53,835 nt of DNA from Stutzerimonas chloritidismutans AW-1 (GCF_000495915.1 NZ_AOFQ01000027.1:1-53835); one strand, 5' to 3'. Shown: positions 16,652-25,973, numbered from the stretch's first letter. The notes: generated by a model not told the origin, from the letters alone. Numbers and translations are program-made.

Positions 16652-17782
16652 TCAGGAAAGAAAGTCAGTGAGCGTCGAGCAGATACGCTGGCAGGCTTTG
16701 CCATCGCCGTACGGATTATGCGCAAAGCTCATCGACTGGTATGCGTTGTTGTCAGTCAATAGGATATCCAACTCCTCAACTATCTTTGCCACATCGGTAC
16801 CGACCAGCTTGACCGTACCTGCCGATACAGCCTCCGGGCGTTCGGTGGTATCGCGCATGACCAGCACCGGTTTACCCAGCGACGGGGCCTCCTCTTGGAT
16901 GCCGCCTGAATCGGTCAAGATGATATGTGCCTGGCTCATCAGGTATACGAAAGGCAAGTAATCGAGTGGCTCGATCAGGTGAATGTTATCAACCCCTGCC
17001 AGCAGGCGATTGACGGGCTCCTGCACCTGGGGATTGAGGTGCACCGGATAGACGATATTCACGTCGGGATACTGTTTGGCCGTCTCCAGCAGGGCCTGGC
17101 ATATCCGCTCGAAGCCTCCGCCAAAACTTTCACGGCGGTGGCCGGTAACCAGGATCAGCTTGCGGTCCCGATTGAGGAATGCAGTAGGTGCGGCCGCTTG
17201 CTGACCCAGCGCCACATCCGTATCAAGACGCTCGATCACTTCCAGCAATGCATCGATGACCGTATTGCCGGTGACATGAATTGACTTGGGGTCGACCCCT
17301 TCACGCAAGAGATTGGCCTTCGAATTCTCGGTAGGTGCGAAATGCAGCGTCGCCAAGGCACCCGTCAGCTTTCTATTGGCCTCTTCCGGCCAAGGTGAAT
17401 AGAGATTGCCCGTACGCAGCCCCGCTTCCACATGCGCGACCGGAATTTGCTGGTAGTAAGCAGCGAGACTCGCGGCAAATGTGGTGGCGGTATCGCCGTG
17501 GACCAGAACGACGTCCGGTTTGCAGTTCGCCAGCACCTCTTTCATTCCCGTCAGAATGGCGGTCGTTACCGCTGTGAGATCCTGCCCTGGCTTCATCACA
17601 CTCAAGTCGAAGTCTGGCTTCAGTTCAAACAGGTCAAGCACTTGGTCCAGCATCTGCCTGTGCTGGCCGGTAACGCATACCTTGGAGTCAAAGCGTTCGT
17701 CAGCTGCCAGGGAAAGCGCCAAAGGGGCCATCTTGATGGCCTCGGGCCGCGTTCCAAATACGCAGAGGGTCTTGATTGTCAT
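16652..17782 (-). CDS. wecB: UDP-N-acetylglucosamine 2-epimerase (non-hydrolysing)
   Basis: This 376-residue GT-B-fold epimerase interconverts UDP-GlcNAc and UDP-ManNAc in the cytoplasm. Visible motifs are [16 protein letters not shown] at the N-terminus, [40 protein letters not shown] and [20 protein letters not shown]. Length is standard. It is followed by wecC, so its product is probably committed to ManNAcA. The beta-CASP gene ends 29 bases upstream of the start. Confidence 0.96.
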   Translation of the reverse strand: MTIKTLCVFGTRPEAIKMAPLALSLAADERFDSKVCVTGQHRQMLDQVLDLFELKPDFDLSVMKPGQDLTAVTTAILTGMKEVLANCKPDVVLVHGDTATTFAASLAAYYQQIPVAHVEAGLRTGNLYSPWPEEANRKLTGALATLHFAPTENSKANLLREGVDPKSIHVTGNTVIDALLEVIERLDTDVALGQQAAAPTAFLNRDRKLILVTGHRRESFGGGFERICQALLETAKQYPDVNIVYPVHLNPQVQEPVNRLLAGVDNIHLIEPLDYLPFVYLMSQAHIILTDSGGIQEEAPSLGKPVLVMRDTTERPEAVSAGTVKLVGTDVAKIVEELDILLTDNNAYQSMSFAHNPYGDGKACQRICSTLTDFLS

Positions 17783-17811
17783 TTCTGCTCCAAATAAAAC
17801 GAGCTAACGCT

Positions 17812-19479
17812 CTACAACTTCAATTCGAAAGGTGTGGGCGCATGCTGCCTTAGCACTTCGGCCAACACATCTTTTGCTTCTTTCTCGCCATGCACCACCC
17901 GTATATCCCTTGGCCACTCTCGCATCCCTGTTACGAACTCTACCAATCCCTTCTGATCTGCATGCGCCGAGTAGCCACCGATGCTGGTCACCTTCGCCCG
18001 GATATCGAAACGCTCGCCGTCCAAATCGACATAGCCCCCTTTGGGGCCGTGCTGCTGAATGAGGTGACCGGGCGTGCCCTGGGCTTGGTAACCAACGAAT
18101 AGAACATCGTGCCTGGGGTCGTGCAGCATGGCTTTGAGGTAATTGACAATACGCCCGCCGGAACACATGCCACTGCCTGCAATGACAATGGCAGGGCGCG
18201 CGGTCTGGGTGAGGTGGTTGACTACGGCAATATGGTCGGCGTGGCTATCGATCATGATCAGGTTGTCGAAGGCCAGCGGGTTGCGGCCGGCTTCGACGCG
18301 CTCGCGCGCCTCCTGATTCCAGTAGGGCTGCAGGCTTCGGTAGGCCTCGGTGAAGCGTGTGGCTAAGGGGGAATCGAGGATGATTGGGAGTTGCGGCCAG
18401 TTTGTTTCAAGGCCGTATTCGGAGCTGTCGCTATTGCCCCTCACCCTAGCCCTCTCCCCGGAGGAGAGAGGGGACTGGATATTCGCGGCGCTAACACTGC
18501 TGGCCGTCGCCTTAGCGTTTTCGGCTGGGGGGATGGGGGGCTGGCTGTGCGGGTTGCTCCCACTATTTGAAAACTCGCTACCATCCTCTTCAGCGTTGAG
18601 AAGTGGCTTATCTGTATGGGCCTGCAGTTTGCTGTGAATAATCTCTTCCAGCTCGTATAGCAGTTCCTGGGTGCGGCCGATGCTGAAGGCGGGGATCAGG
18701 ACGGTGCCTTGATCCTGCAGGGCGTGCTCGATGACGGCTTCCAGACGCTGACGGCGGCTGGCGCGGTCTTCATGCAAGCGGTCGCCATACGTGCTTTCAA
18801 GCACGAGGATATCGGCTCGCTCGGGTGATTCGGGCGACATTAGTAGAGGCGCATGCGCTGCCCCAAGGTCCCCGGAGAAAACTATGCGCGTGCTTTCGCC
18901 ATTGGCGGGGTACGTCAGGGCAATTTCCACATAGGCTGAGCCGAGAATATGACCAGCTCGCTGGAGCCGTACACGGGCGATGAGCTCTTCGGTTTCCAGC
19001 AGCGTTGACCATCGCTGGTACGGCAACGGCCGTAACCGCTGCTCGACCAGCTTGAGGTAGCGCTCGACGGTTTTTTGATCACGGCTGAAGCCTAGCTTGA
19101 AGGCATCCTCAAGAACGATAGGCAGTAGTTTGGCCGAAGGCTCGCTGCAGTAAATCGGGCCTTTGTATCCGGCGGCAAGCAGATAGGGAATTCGCCCCAC
19201 GTGGTCGATATGCACATGGGTGACGACAAGCGCCTGGACGGTCCTGAGCGAGAACTCGATATCCAGCCGTCCTGTAGCAGCACGCCCATCGCTCGAAGTC
19301 TCCTTACCCTGAAACAGGCCGCAATCGATCAGCAAGCTATGGCTGGCATCCATGTGTAGCTGATGACAGGAACCGGTTACGCCATCCTTAGCGCCGTGGT
19401 GTTCGATATCTGGATAGCGCACGGTTATTCCTTTAACGATGTCAACCAACGCACTCGCGACATGCCAGTCACGAGCCAC
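17812..19479 (-). CDS. beta-CASP metallo-beta-lactamase-fold RNase-like protein
   Basis: The 555-residue protein has the MBL metal site THVHIDHVGRIPYLLAAGY (HxHxDH, about residues 88-106), LVLESTYGDR, and beta-CASP motifs including VIAGSGMCSGGRIVNYL and GYQAQGTPGHLI. It belongs to the YSH1/CPSF-73-like bacterial group, expected to be a zinc-dependent ribonuclease. An approximately 70-residue low-complexity insert (about 290-360, from LLNAEEDGSEF to EYGLETNW) separates the MBL and CASP parts. It coincides with a palindromic DNA repeat at 18437-18473. The gene lies inside the O-antigen locus between wzz and wecB, so a link to polysaccharide gene expression is possible but unproven. Confidence 0.88.
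   Translation of the reverse strand: MARDWHVASALVDIVKGITVRYPDIEHHGAKDGVTGSCHQLHMDASHSLLIDCGLFQGKETSSDGRAATGRLDIEFSLRTVQALVVTHVHIDHVGRIPYLLAAGYKGPIYCSEPSAKLLPIVLEDAFKLGFSRDQKTVERYLKLVEQRLRPLPYQRWSTLLETEELIARVRLQRAGHILGSAYVEIALTYPANGESTRIVFSGDLGAAHAPLLMSPESPERADILVLESTYGDRLHEDRASRRQRLEAVIEHALQDQGTVLIPAFSIGRTQELLYELEEIIHSKLQAHTDKPLLNAEEDGSEFSNSGSNPHSQPPIPPAENAKATASSVSAANIQSPLSSGERARVRGNSDSSEYGLETNWPQLPIILDSPLATRFTEAYRSLQPYWNQEARERVEAGRNPLAFDNLIMIDSHADHIAVVNHLTQTARPAIVIAGSGMCSGGRIVNYLKAMLHDPRHDVLFVGYQAQGTPGHLIQQHGPKGGYVDLDGERFDIRAKVTSIGGYSAHADQKGLVEFVTGMREWPRDIRVVHGEKEAKDVLAEVLRQHAPTPFELKL
18437..18473. repeat. dispersed-type palindromic GC-rich repeat inside a coding region
   Basis: The sequence CCCCTCACCCTAGCCCTC continues into an imperfect CCTCTCC...GGAGAGAGG palindrome. 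This resembles a repeat widely scattered between genes in pseudomonads and xanthomonads (from memory; not searched). Here it is translated in frame as part of the insert in the beta-CASP protein (QSPLSSGERARVRGN). Confidence 0.7.
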
Positions 19480-19553
19480 TTAAAAAAATAAGCGGGAATA
19501 CTACCGTCTTTCGGGGCCGTTGAGGTCTCAACGGCACGCCGACGGATGGATGG

Positions 19554-20821
19554 TCAGATCGCGGCGACCGGACGGCGAAGGTTGCGCACCAGCGCGACGA
19601 ACACTCCGAGCATGCCGCCCAATACGAGCGCGAGGGCCACGATCAAAGCCTTCTTGGGCTTGATGGGCTGACGAGGCTCAACCGCACGTTGATCGATGGC
19701 AACCAGCTTGAGCGAACCAGCATCGAACTGCAGGGAGCGCAGCCTCGCTGCTTCCTCGCGCCAACCGGCCAGATCTTTCAGGAACAGGTCTTCGTTCTCT
19801 CGGCTTTTTAAGACCTCGATCTGGCGGTTGTGTTCAAGCAGCTTCAGCTCCCTGGCAATCTGTGCAATGCGCGGCTCGGTGAAGTCGTCGGAGCGACGAG
19901 CCAAGAGCGCCTTACGCTCGGCTTCCAACGCTTCGCTGCCCATAAAATACAAAGGTATCTGCTGGTTATTGACCTCGGTACGGATCACGCTGCCTTGGCC
20001 GGTGATCTCAGGCGCTCCAAGGGACGAAGGTGTGGTGGGCTTGCTTATGCCAAGCGAAGTCGCGATTCGAATCGCTTCGTTAAGCTGATTGATGCGGTTA
20101 TCGCGACGCGTCCGGAGCTGCTGGCGCAGGGCTGCCAATTCATCATTCAACTCTGCACGCTTAAGCACATCAGCCTCGGTCAGTTTGGCGATCTTGATTT
20201 CCTTGCTGGCCTCATAGCTGGCACGAGCAGCAGCAATCTTCTTGTCAAGCTGACTAAGCCGGTTGCCGATAAGAGTATCCAGATCAGCCGCTATCTCCTT
20301 TTGGACGTTAGTCAGGGAGAAATTCACAAAGCTGTTGACGATCTCAACCCCATCCAGCGCTTCAGGATAGGTGAGCTGGAGGCCGACATACGGAGACGTC
20401 CCCTCAGGCTTCTTTGGATCTGGTTGCAGCAACTTGAAGGCCTCATCGTTGAAGGCTTCAAAAGTCTGCTCAAGCGTTCGCCCAGGCTGGGCCAGATCAG
20501 CGAAAAGCTGCGGATGCTGACGGAAGAAAGCTAGTCGATTCTCGTACGAGTCTAGCGTTGCCCCGACCTGAGCCAGCGCTTGTTTCGGAGACAGCTTGTA
20601 AATACCAAGATGATTCAACTCATCGAGATCTTTGATAGCGGCCGGTCGTAGCACGCTTTGAACGGTGTAATAACGAGGTGCCAGCAAAGCGTAGAGCAAC
20701 CCGAAAAGCGCGCACACCCCAGCTATGCCGCCAATTAGAAGCTTTTGCTTCCATAAAGAGCGAAAGAGTTGGATGAGGTCGACTTCATCAGGCGTTGCCG
20801 AAGCAAGGACTTGCGGAGGAG
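19554..20821 (-). pseudogene. wzz: Wzz-type chain-length determinant, N-terminus cut off by an IS3-family element
   Basis: The fragment encodes nearly all of a Wzz/PCP co-polymerase. It starts in the IS-flanking DNA at about residue 6 and includes DLIQLFRSLWKQKLLIGG and the first membrane helix, a long periplasmic coiled coil, and a C-terminal helix with PIKPKKALIVALALVLGGML. Wzz sets O-antigen chain length with Wzy in the inner membrane. The IS at 20822-22052 separates it from its probable GTG start at 22068 and leader. Removing the IS and one copy of the GAG duplication restores the frame (GTG AAC GCA GTA ACT CCT CCG). The residual open frame from 20717 lacks part of helix 1. Confidence 0.88.
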
Positions 20822-20839
20822 TGAATCGCCCCAGGTTTT

Positions 20840-21721
20840 CTAGACACTCTCCAGCCTCTGGATATAGCGCTTTTCAAACTCTACCGGCGACAGCTGGTTG
20901 TTGAAACCGTGCCGGCGTTTTGGGTTGTAGAACATCTCGATGTAATCGAAAACATCAGCGCGAGCATCCTGCCTGGTGCTGTAGATCTTTCGCTTGATCC
21001 GCTCCCGCTTCAGCAGCTGGAAAAAGCTTTCCGCTACCGCATTGTCATGGCAGTTGCCCCGTCGACTCATGCTGCCAAGCAAGTTGTTGGCTTTCAGGAA
21101 GCTCTGCCAGTCGCCGCTACTGAACTGACTCCCCTGATCTGAGTGAATCATCACCTCCTGCTTTGGCTTGCGTCGCCAAACCGCCATCAGCAAGGCATCA
21201 ATAGCCAAGTCGCTGGTCATCTGCGGTTTCATTGACCAACCGATTACCTGCCGCGAAAACAGGTCTAGCACCACCGCCAAATACAACCAGCCCTCATAGG
21301 TGCGGATGTAGGTTATGTCCGTGACCCAGACCTTGTTGGGCTCGGTGACATTGAATCGACGCTCAAGATGATTCGGCGAGGCCGCTGGAGGCTTGCCACC
21401 GTAGCGTCCCGGACGTCGCCGATACCCCGTCTGCGAGCGCAGTCCTTCCGAACGCATGAGTCGAGCAACGCGATGCCTACCGCACTGTTCTCCAAGTTCA
21501 CGCAGGTCGTCATGAATTTTGCGGTAGCCGTACACACCGCCGCTCTCTAGCCATGAGTGCTTGATCAAACCAAGCAAACGTTGATCATCCTTGGCCCGCG
21601 CCGACTTCGGTTCAGCCAGCCAGGCGTAGTAACCGCTGGGATGTACTTTCAGAGTCAGGCACAGACGGCGAACCGAATAGTCTGCCGATAGCTGATTGAT
21701 GAAGGCGTACTTCAGCCGCAC
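20840..21721 (-). CDS. IS3-family transposase OrfB (catalytic part)
   Basis: This 293-residue integrase-core protein has a DDE triad: Asp in KVWVTDITYIRTYEGWLY, Asp in VMIHSDQGSQFSS and Glu in NCHDNAVAESFFQLLKRE. The N-terminal part (VHPSGYYAWLAEPKSARAKD) is the usual HTH_21 region. OrfB lies in the -1 frame relative to orfA and overlaps it. It is most likely made as an OrfAB fusion by frameshifting. Its stop lies 18 bases from the element's end. Confidence 0.94.
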   Translation of the reverse strand: MRLKYAFINQLSADYSVRRLCLTLKVHPSGYYAWLAEPKSARAKDDQRLLGLIKHSWLESGGVYGYRKIHDDLRELGEQCGRHRVARLMRSEGLRSQTGYRRRPGRYGGKPPAASPNHLERRFNVTEPNKVWVTDITYIRTYEGWLYLAVVLDLFSRQVIGWSMKPQMTSDLAIDALLMAVWRRKPKQEVMIHSDQGSQFSSGDWQSFLKANNLLGSMSRRGNCHDNAVAESFFQLLKRERIKRKIYSTRQDARADVFDYIEMFYNPKRRHGFNNQLSPVEFEKRYIQRLESV

Positions 21722-21990
21722 TCCTTGGCAAAGTACGCGGCGGCCTTTTTTAGGATGTCTCGCTCTTCGGTCACGCGCTTGAGTTCAGCACGCAGACGAC
21801 GTAGCTCAGCTTGCTGATCGTCCTCTTGCGCTCGCTGCTCTTGGGGCTTGCTGTAGCGCTTCACCCAGGCATACAGGCTGTGTGTCGACATGCCCAGACG
21901 AGCAGCTACCTCAGCCACCGGCAGACCTCGCTCGGTCACCTGTTTGACTGCTTCGATTTTGAATTCTTCGGGATAACGCGGGTTGCTCAT
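21712..21990 (-). CDS. IS3-family OrfA (DNA-binding part)
   Basis: The 92-residue protein has an N-terminal helix-turn-helix (EFKIEAVKQVTERGLPVAEV then AARLGMSTHSLYAWVKRY) and a C-terminal leucine-zipper-like helix (QQAELRRLRAELKRVTEERD). It binds the IS ends and dimerises, and it supplies the N-terminus of the fused transposase. An A6G slippery sequence lies 25-30 bases before its stop. Confidence 0.93.
   Translation of the reverse strand: MSNPRYPEEFKIEAVKQVTERGLPVAEVAARLGMSTHSLYAWVKRYSKPQEQRAQEDDQQAELRRLRAELKRVTEERDILKKAAAYFAKECG
21745..21751 (-). other. A6G slippery site for programmed -1 frameshifting
   Basis: On the minus strand the sequence reads CTA AAA AAG GCC in the orfA frame. A-AAA-AAG is the classic IS3-family slippage heptamer. 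A -1 shift here joins orfA to the overlapping orfB frame and makes the OrfAB transposase. Confidence 0.8.
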
Positions 21991-22327
21991 GGCACCTCCT
22001 AATGGGCCGTATTATGAGGCCTGGAGGTGTCTACGAAACTAGGGGCGATTCAGAGTTACTGCGTTCACTTGAGGTCCGTCTCGCTGAATACGGCGACGCA
22101 GAGCGTGCGCCAGGGGCTATACCGCAAGCACACGAAAAAGTTCCGTCATGCTGCGGGCCGCCATTTTGCCAGCTAGTTCACAAAAAACAAGTGACGCGCA
22201 TCAACTTAATTTGGCGATTGTGAGCGCCTATAACGTCGTGCTAGATGCCCGCCGACCTTCAGTTACGCTGCCAAGCAAAGCGTTCAGCGCCGTGCCTGGC
22301 TCTCGCAGAGGAAAGTAACGCGGCAAC

Positions 22328-23608
22328 TTATGACGCCGATGGGGTTTGCAGCTCGCGGCCGCGATTTGCAAGGCTGCGTACCAAAGCGGCGAATACGCCA
22401 AGCATGCCGCCAAGCACAAAGCCCAACGCCAGAATCAACGCCTTCCTGGGTTTGATTGGCTTGGACGAATCCAGCGCTGGTTGATCCAGACGAACAAGCC
22501 GCAACCGATCCGTATCGAGCTTGATTCCCTTCAAGCGGGCGGCCTCTTCGCGCAACTCAGCGAGATTGCTCAGGTAGAGGTCTTCACCCTCTCGCTCTCT
22601 GAGAATTTCCACTTCGCGATTGTTTTCTAGCATTGCGAGCTCTGATTGGATCTCGGCGATTCGAGGCTCAATGAAGTCATCCGACTTGCGACTCGCGAGG
22701 GCATCACGCTCCGCGGATAGTGCTTCTGTTCCCATGAAATACAGCGGGGTTTCCCGACTGTTTACCTCCGTCCGAATAACTTGCGCGCCGCCTCTGGCCA
22801 AGTCGGACATTGCAGACGGGCTTGTTGGCTTACGAATACTCAACGACTCGGCTATGGATATCGCCTCAGTCAACTCCTGAATTCGGTTGTTCCGTCGAGT
22901 TTTGAGTTCCTCACGCAGAGCAGCGAGCTCGTCCTGAAGCTGGGCCCGCTTCAGCGCGTTCTCTTCGAGCAGGGACGCGATCTTCGCCTCCTTGGACGCT
23001 TCGTAGTTTGCACGCTGCGCCTCAATGTTCATCTCAAGGCTGGCCAGACGATTGTTGACCAGGCTTTCCACATCCTCAGCGATTTCGCGGCGCTCCAGCT
23101 CCAATACATAAGCGACAAAGCCATTGACTACCGAAGCACCGGCGACACCCTCGGGGTAAGTAAGCCTCAGCCCCACGAACGCGCTGCGGTTCTCCGTACG
23201 CTTCGGGTCAGGGAACAGCATCTCAAACGCTTCCTCATTGAACTCAGCGAATGCCTGCTCTGATTGCTCGCCCCGCTCGGTGAGATTCGGAAACAGCTCC
23301 TGATTGTTCATGAAGAATTCCAGGCGGTTGTCATAAGACGACAATCCGCCAGCCACGCGATTTATGGCCTCTTCCGGAGTGAGCTTGTAGATGCCCGTTT
23401 CATTGAGCTGGTCCAGATTGCTCTGCGGCACTGGACGAAGATAAGTTCGAACTTGAAAGTATGGCGTCGCCAGGAAGGCATACAGGGCCGCCAGCACTGT
23501 GGTGAGAAGCGTGACGCCGATGATTAGAATCTTCTGGCGCCAAAGCGCGCGGAACAGCTCGACCAGGTCGATCTCATCGTTGGGCGAAGTAGGTTGCTGC
23601 ACGGTCAT
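22328..23608 (-). CDS. wzz: Wzz O-antigen chain-length determinant (intact copy)
   Basis: This 426-residue polysaccharide co-polymerase has an N-terminal cytoplasmic EIDLVELFRALWRQ and a first membrane helix (KILIIGVTLLTTVLAALYAF, about residues 29-48). A long periplasmic domain with coiled-coil segments (about 160-250 and 300-370) follows, then PIKPRKALILALGFVLGGML forming the second helix. It controls O-chain length together with Wzy. An AAGGA site lies 6 bases before the ATG. It is a clear paralogue of the disrupted copy downstream, with many shared segments, so it may be the only working Wzz here. ihfB lies just upstream in the same direction, as in P. aeruginosa. Confidence 0.95.
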   Translation of the reverse strand: MTVQQPTSPNDEIDLVELFRALWRQKILIIGVTLLTTVLAALYAFLATPYFQVRTYLRPVPQSNLDQLNETGIYKLTPEEAINRVAGGLSSYDNRLEFFMNNQELFPNLTERGEQSEQAFAEFNEEAFEMLFPDPKRTENRSAFVGLRLTYPEGVAGASVVNGFVAYVLELERREIAEDVESLVNNRLASLEMNIEAQRANYEASKEAKIASLLEENALKRAQLQDELAALREELKTRRNNRIQELTEAISIAESLSIRKPTSPSAMSDLARGGAQVIRTEVNSRETPLYFMGTEALSAERDALASRKSDDFIEPRIAEIQSELAMLENNREVEILREREGEDLYLSNLAELREEAARLKGIKLDTDRLRLVRLDQPALDSSKPIKPRKALILALGFVLGGMLGVFAALVRSLANRGRELQTPSAS

Positions 23609-23658
23609 CCGAAATCCTTGTTATGTGTGCTCTTCACTGCGGAGCAAGCGAACCGGAT

Positions 23659-23672
23659 TTTGTACGTACAAA
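23659..23672. promoter_or_regulatory. perfect 14-bp palindrome upstream of wzz
   Basis: TTTGTACGTACAAA is a perfect inverted repeat lying 51 bp before the wzz start in the ihfB-wzz gap. It could be an operator, but no cognate regulator is known from the sequence. Confidence 0.4.
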
Positions 23673-23759
23673 CCGCAAAAAGTTCAGCCGAATGATGGCT
23701 TTTAACAACTATTTAGGCTGATGCCTCGCTGCTACAGGGAGAGCTAGCCTAGCCGCTTA

Positions 23760-24044
23760 TCAGTCCTCCTCATTCACCCGATCCCGCAACTCCTTCCCTG
23801 GCTTGAAATGCGGGACGAATTTTCCGTCAAGGCTGACGGATTGGCCGGTTTTGGGATTGCGGCCTACGCGGGGGGCGCGGTAGTGCAGGGAAAAGCTACC
23901 AAAGCCGCGGATCTCGATCCGGTCGCCAGTGGCCAGAGCCTGAGCCATTTGCTCAAGCATGGTCTTGATGGCCAGCTCGACATCCTTCGACGAAAGCAGC
24001 CCCTGCTGGGTGACGATTCGCTCGATCAACTCCGACTTGGTCAT
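23760..24044 (-). CDS. ihfB: integration host factor beta subunit
   Basis: This 94-residue HU/IHF fold protein begins [20 protein letters not shown], with [20 protein letters not shown] and the DNA-intercalating arm region [23 protein letters not shown] beta pairs with IhfA to bend DNA sharply in recombination and transcription control. The gene marks the border of the O-antigen locus in pseudomonads. rpsA, its usual upstream neighbour, is absent; the next gene is a DEAD-box helicase 258 bases away. An AAGGG ribosome site precedes the ATG. Confidence 0.97.
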   Translation of the reverse strand: MTKSELIERIVTQQGLLSSKDVELAIKTMLEQMAQALATGDRIEIRGFGSFSLHYRAPRVGRNPKTGQSVSLDGKFVPHFKPGKELRDRVNEED

Positions 24045-24255
24045 GGTTTTCCCTTCGTTTTCAAGCGGCTAGATCATTCGGGTTGCGATCGTTTGTAGCA
24101 TGTTGTTCAGAGTTTGAACAGCCCGAGCGGGATTGACGAGCAAGGAGTGCTTCGTTTATCGGAGCACGACACGGAATGCAAAGGGACGGATGAGTAACCA
24201 GTCCTTGGCGTGATCGATGGAAGCAAGAGCCGAGGTGGATCTTTCTTTGGGCAAT

Positions 24256-24288
24256 AAAAAAGGCGGGCTAATAAGCCCGCCTTTCGTT
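24256..24288 (-). terminator. rho-independent terminator after the DEAD-box helicase
   Basis: A GC-rich stem (AGGCGGGCT / AGCCCGCCT, 24261-24282) is followed on the minus strand by a run of T. It lies 15-20 bases behind the helicase stop. It separates helicase transcription from ihfB, which must have its own promoter in 24045-24250. Confidence 0.88.
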
Positions 24289-24302
24289 TAACCAACTACC
24301 GA

Positions 24303-25973
24303 TCAATCCTCGCGATAGCGACGCAGCTTGAGCTGCTTGCCGCCGACGCGGGTGTCCTTGAGTTTGCCGAGCAAGCGCTCGAGACCGTCTTCCGGAAGCT
24401 CGACCAGGCTGAAGCTGTCGCGCACCTGGATGCGACCGATGGCTTCGCGAGCCAGGCCGCCTTCGTTGAGGATGGCGCCGAGCAGGTTACGGGCAGCGAT
24501 GCCGTCACGCGCTCCAAGCGGCGTACGGCAGCGGGCGCGACCTTCGGCCAGCGGGACCGGAGCGCGACGCTCGCGATCACCACTACGCTCAGGACGATCC
24601 GAACGCTCGGTGCGCTCACGCGGGCTGCTGGTCGGAACCAGAGGCTGCTCTCTTTCCACCTCGGCCAGGGTCAGAGCCTGACCATTGGTGGCCTTGCGCA
24701 ACAGCGCAGCGGCCAGAGCACGTGGGCTGCAACCGATGTCGGCGACCAGCTTGTCGAGCAACTCACCATGGGTGGCTTCAGCATCGGCTACCAGCGGCGC
24801 GAGGCTGTTGGTGAGCTTCTTAATGCGCGCATCCAGCACCTGCTGAGCATTGGGCAGGCGAGCCTCGGCTACCTTCTGATTGGTCACGCGTTCGATGACC
24901 TGCAGCATGCGGCGCTCACGCGGGGTAACCAGCAGCAGAGCACGACCTTCGCGACCAGCACGGCCGGTACGGCCGATACGGTGTACGTAGGATTCCGGAT
25001 CGTAGGGCATGTCCACGTTGAATACGTGGGTGATGCGCGCCACGTCGAGACCACGGGCGGCGACGTCGGTGGCGACGACGATGTCCAGGCGGCCATCCTT
25101 GAGCGATTCGATAACGCGCTCACGCTGGTTCTGGGCGATGTCGCCGTTCAGCGCGGCAGCCTTGTAGCCCTTGGCTTCCAGCGCGGCGGCCAGATCCAGG
25201 GTGGCTTGCTTGGTGCGAACGAAGGCGATCAGGGCGTCGAAATCCTCGACTTCCAGCAGGCGCAGCACAGCTTGGATCTTCTGATCGGCATGGACCATCA
25301 GGTGTGCCTGCTCGATACGAGCGACGGTCTGGGTCTTGGCAGCGATCTTGATGTGCTGCGGCTCACGCAGATGCTTTTCGGCAATCGCGCGAATGGAGTG
25401 CGGCAGCGTAGCGGAGAACAGAACAGTCTGACGGCTCTCTGGCATCGCTTCGAAGATCACTTCGAGGTCGTCCATGAAGCCCAGCTTGAGCATTTCATCG
25501 GCTTCGTCGAGGACCAGGAAGCGGATGGTCGACAGCAGGCCACTGTTGCGGCTCAGGTGATCGACCAGACGGCCTGGGGTCGCGACGATGACCTGCGCGC
25601 CCTGGCGAATGGCCTTGAGCTGCGGGCCCATCGGAGCGCCACCGTAGACCGCAACAACGGTCAGGCCAGGCATCTGCTTGGAGTAGGTTTCGAATGCAGT
25701 GGCGACCTGCAGGGCCAGTTCGCGAGTCGGCGCGAGGATCAGTGCCTGCACTTCCTTACGAGCGGGATCGATCTTCGACAGGATCGGCAGCGCAAAGGCC
25801 GCGGTCTTGCCGGTACCGGTCTGCGCCTGGCCGATCATGTCGTGACCGCCAAGGATCACCGGGATCGCCTGAGATTGAATAGGGGATGGTTCTTCGTAGC
25901 CGACTGCGCTGATGGCAGCCAGAACAGCGGAGTGAATACCGAGTGCGGCAAAGCCGCCGATTTCCTGGGTCAT
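24303..25973 (-). CDS. deaD: DEAD-box ATP-dependent RNA helicase, DeaD/CsdA-like
   Basis: The 556-residue helicase has the Q-motif region YEEPSPIQSQAIPVI, motif I AQTGTGKT, motif Ia PTRELALQV, motif II DEAD, motif III SAT, motif V ATDVAARGLDV and motif VI HRIGRTGRAGREG. The C-terminus is a basic low-complexity linker (RERTERSDRPERSGDRERR, about residues 450-470) and then an RNA-binding domain of the DbpA/CsdA type (AARNLLGAILNEGGL to the end). The family unwinds structured RNA in ribosome assembly and cold adaptation. The long 376-base leader upstream would fit cold-shock control of the mRNA, but that is inference. Confidence 0.92.
   Translation of the reverse strand: MTQEIGGFAALGIHSAVLAAISAVGYEEPSPIQSQAIPVILGGHDMIGQAQTGTGKTAAFALPILSKIDPARKEVQALILAPTRELALQVATAFETYSKQMPGLTVVAVYGGAPMGPQLKAIRQGAQVIVATPGRLVDHLSRNSGLLSTIRFLVLDEADEMLKLGFMDDLEVIFEAMPESRQTVLFSATLPHSIRAIAEKHLREPQHIKIAAKTQTVARIEQAHLMVHADQKIQAVLRLLEVEDFDALIAFVRTKQATLDLAAALEAKGYKAAALNGDIAQNQRERVIESLKDGRLDIVVATDVAARGLDVARITHVFNVDMPYDPESYVHRIGRTGRAGREGRALLLVTPRERRMLQVIERVTNQKVAEARLPNAQQVLDARIKKLTNSLAPLVADAEATHGELLDKLVADIGCSPRALAAALLRKATNGQALTLAEVEREQPLVPTSSPRERTERSDRPERSGDRERRAPVPLAEGRARCRTPLGARDGIAARNLLGAILNEGGLAREAIGRIQVRDSFSLVELPEDGLERLLGKLKDTRVGGKQLKLRRYRED

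Larger units (their letters stand above)
20822..22052 (-). mobile_element. IS3-family insertion sequence with 3-bp target duplication
   Basis: The ends are imperfect inverted repeats starting TGAATCGCCCC (20822 on the plus strand and 22052 on the minus strand) and continuing through GTTT..TAGACAC. A direct repeat GAG flanks both sides (20819-20821 and 22053-22055), the 3-bp duplication usual for this family. The element is 1231 bp with overlapping orfA and orfB in the minus direction. It interrupts the first codons of a wzz gene. Confidence 0.93.
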
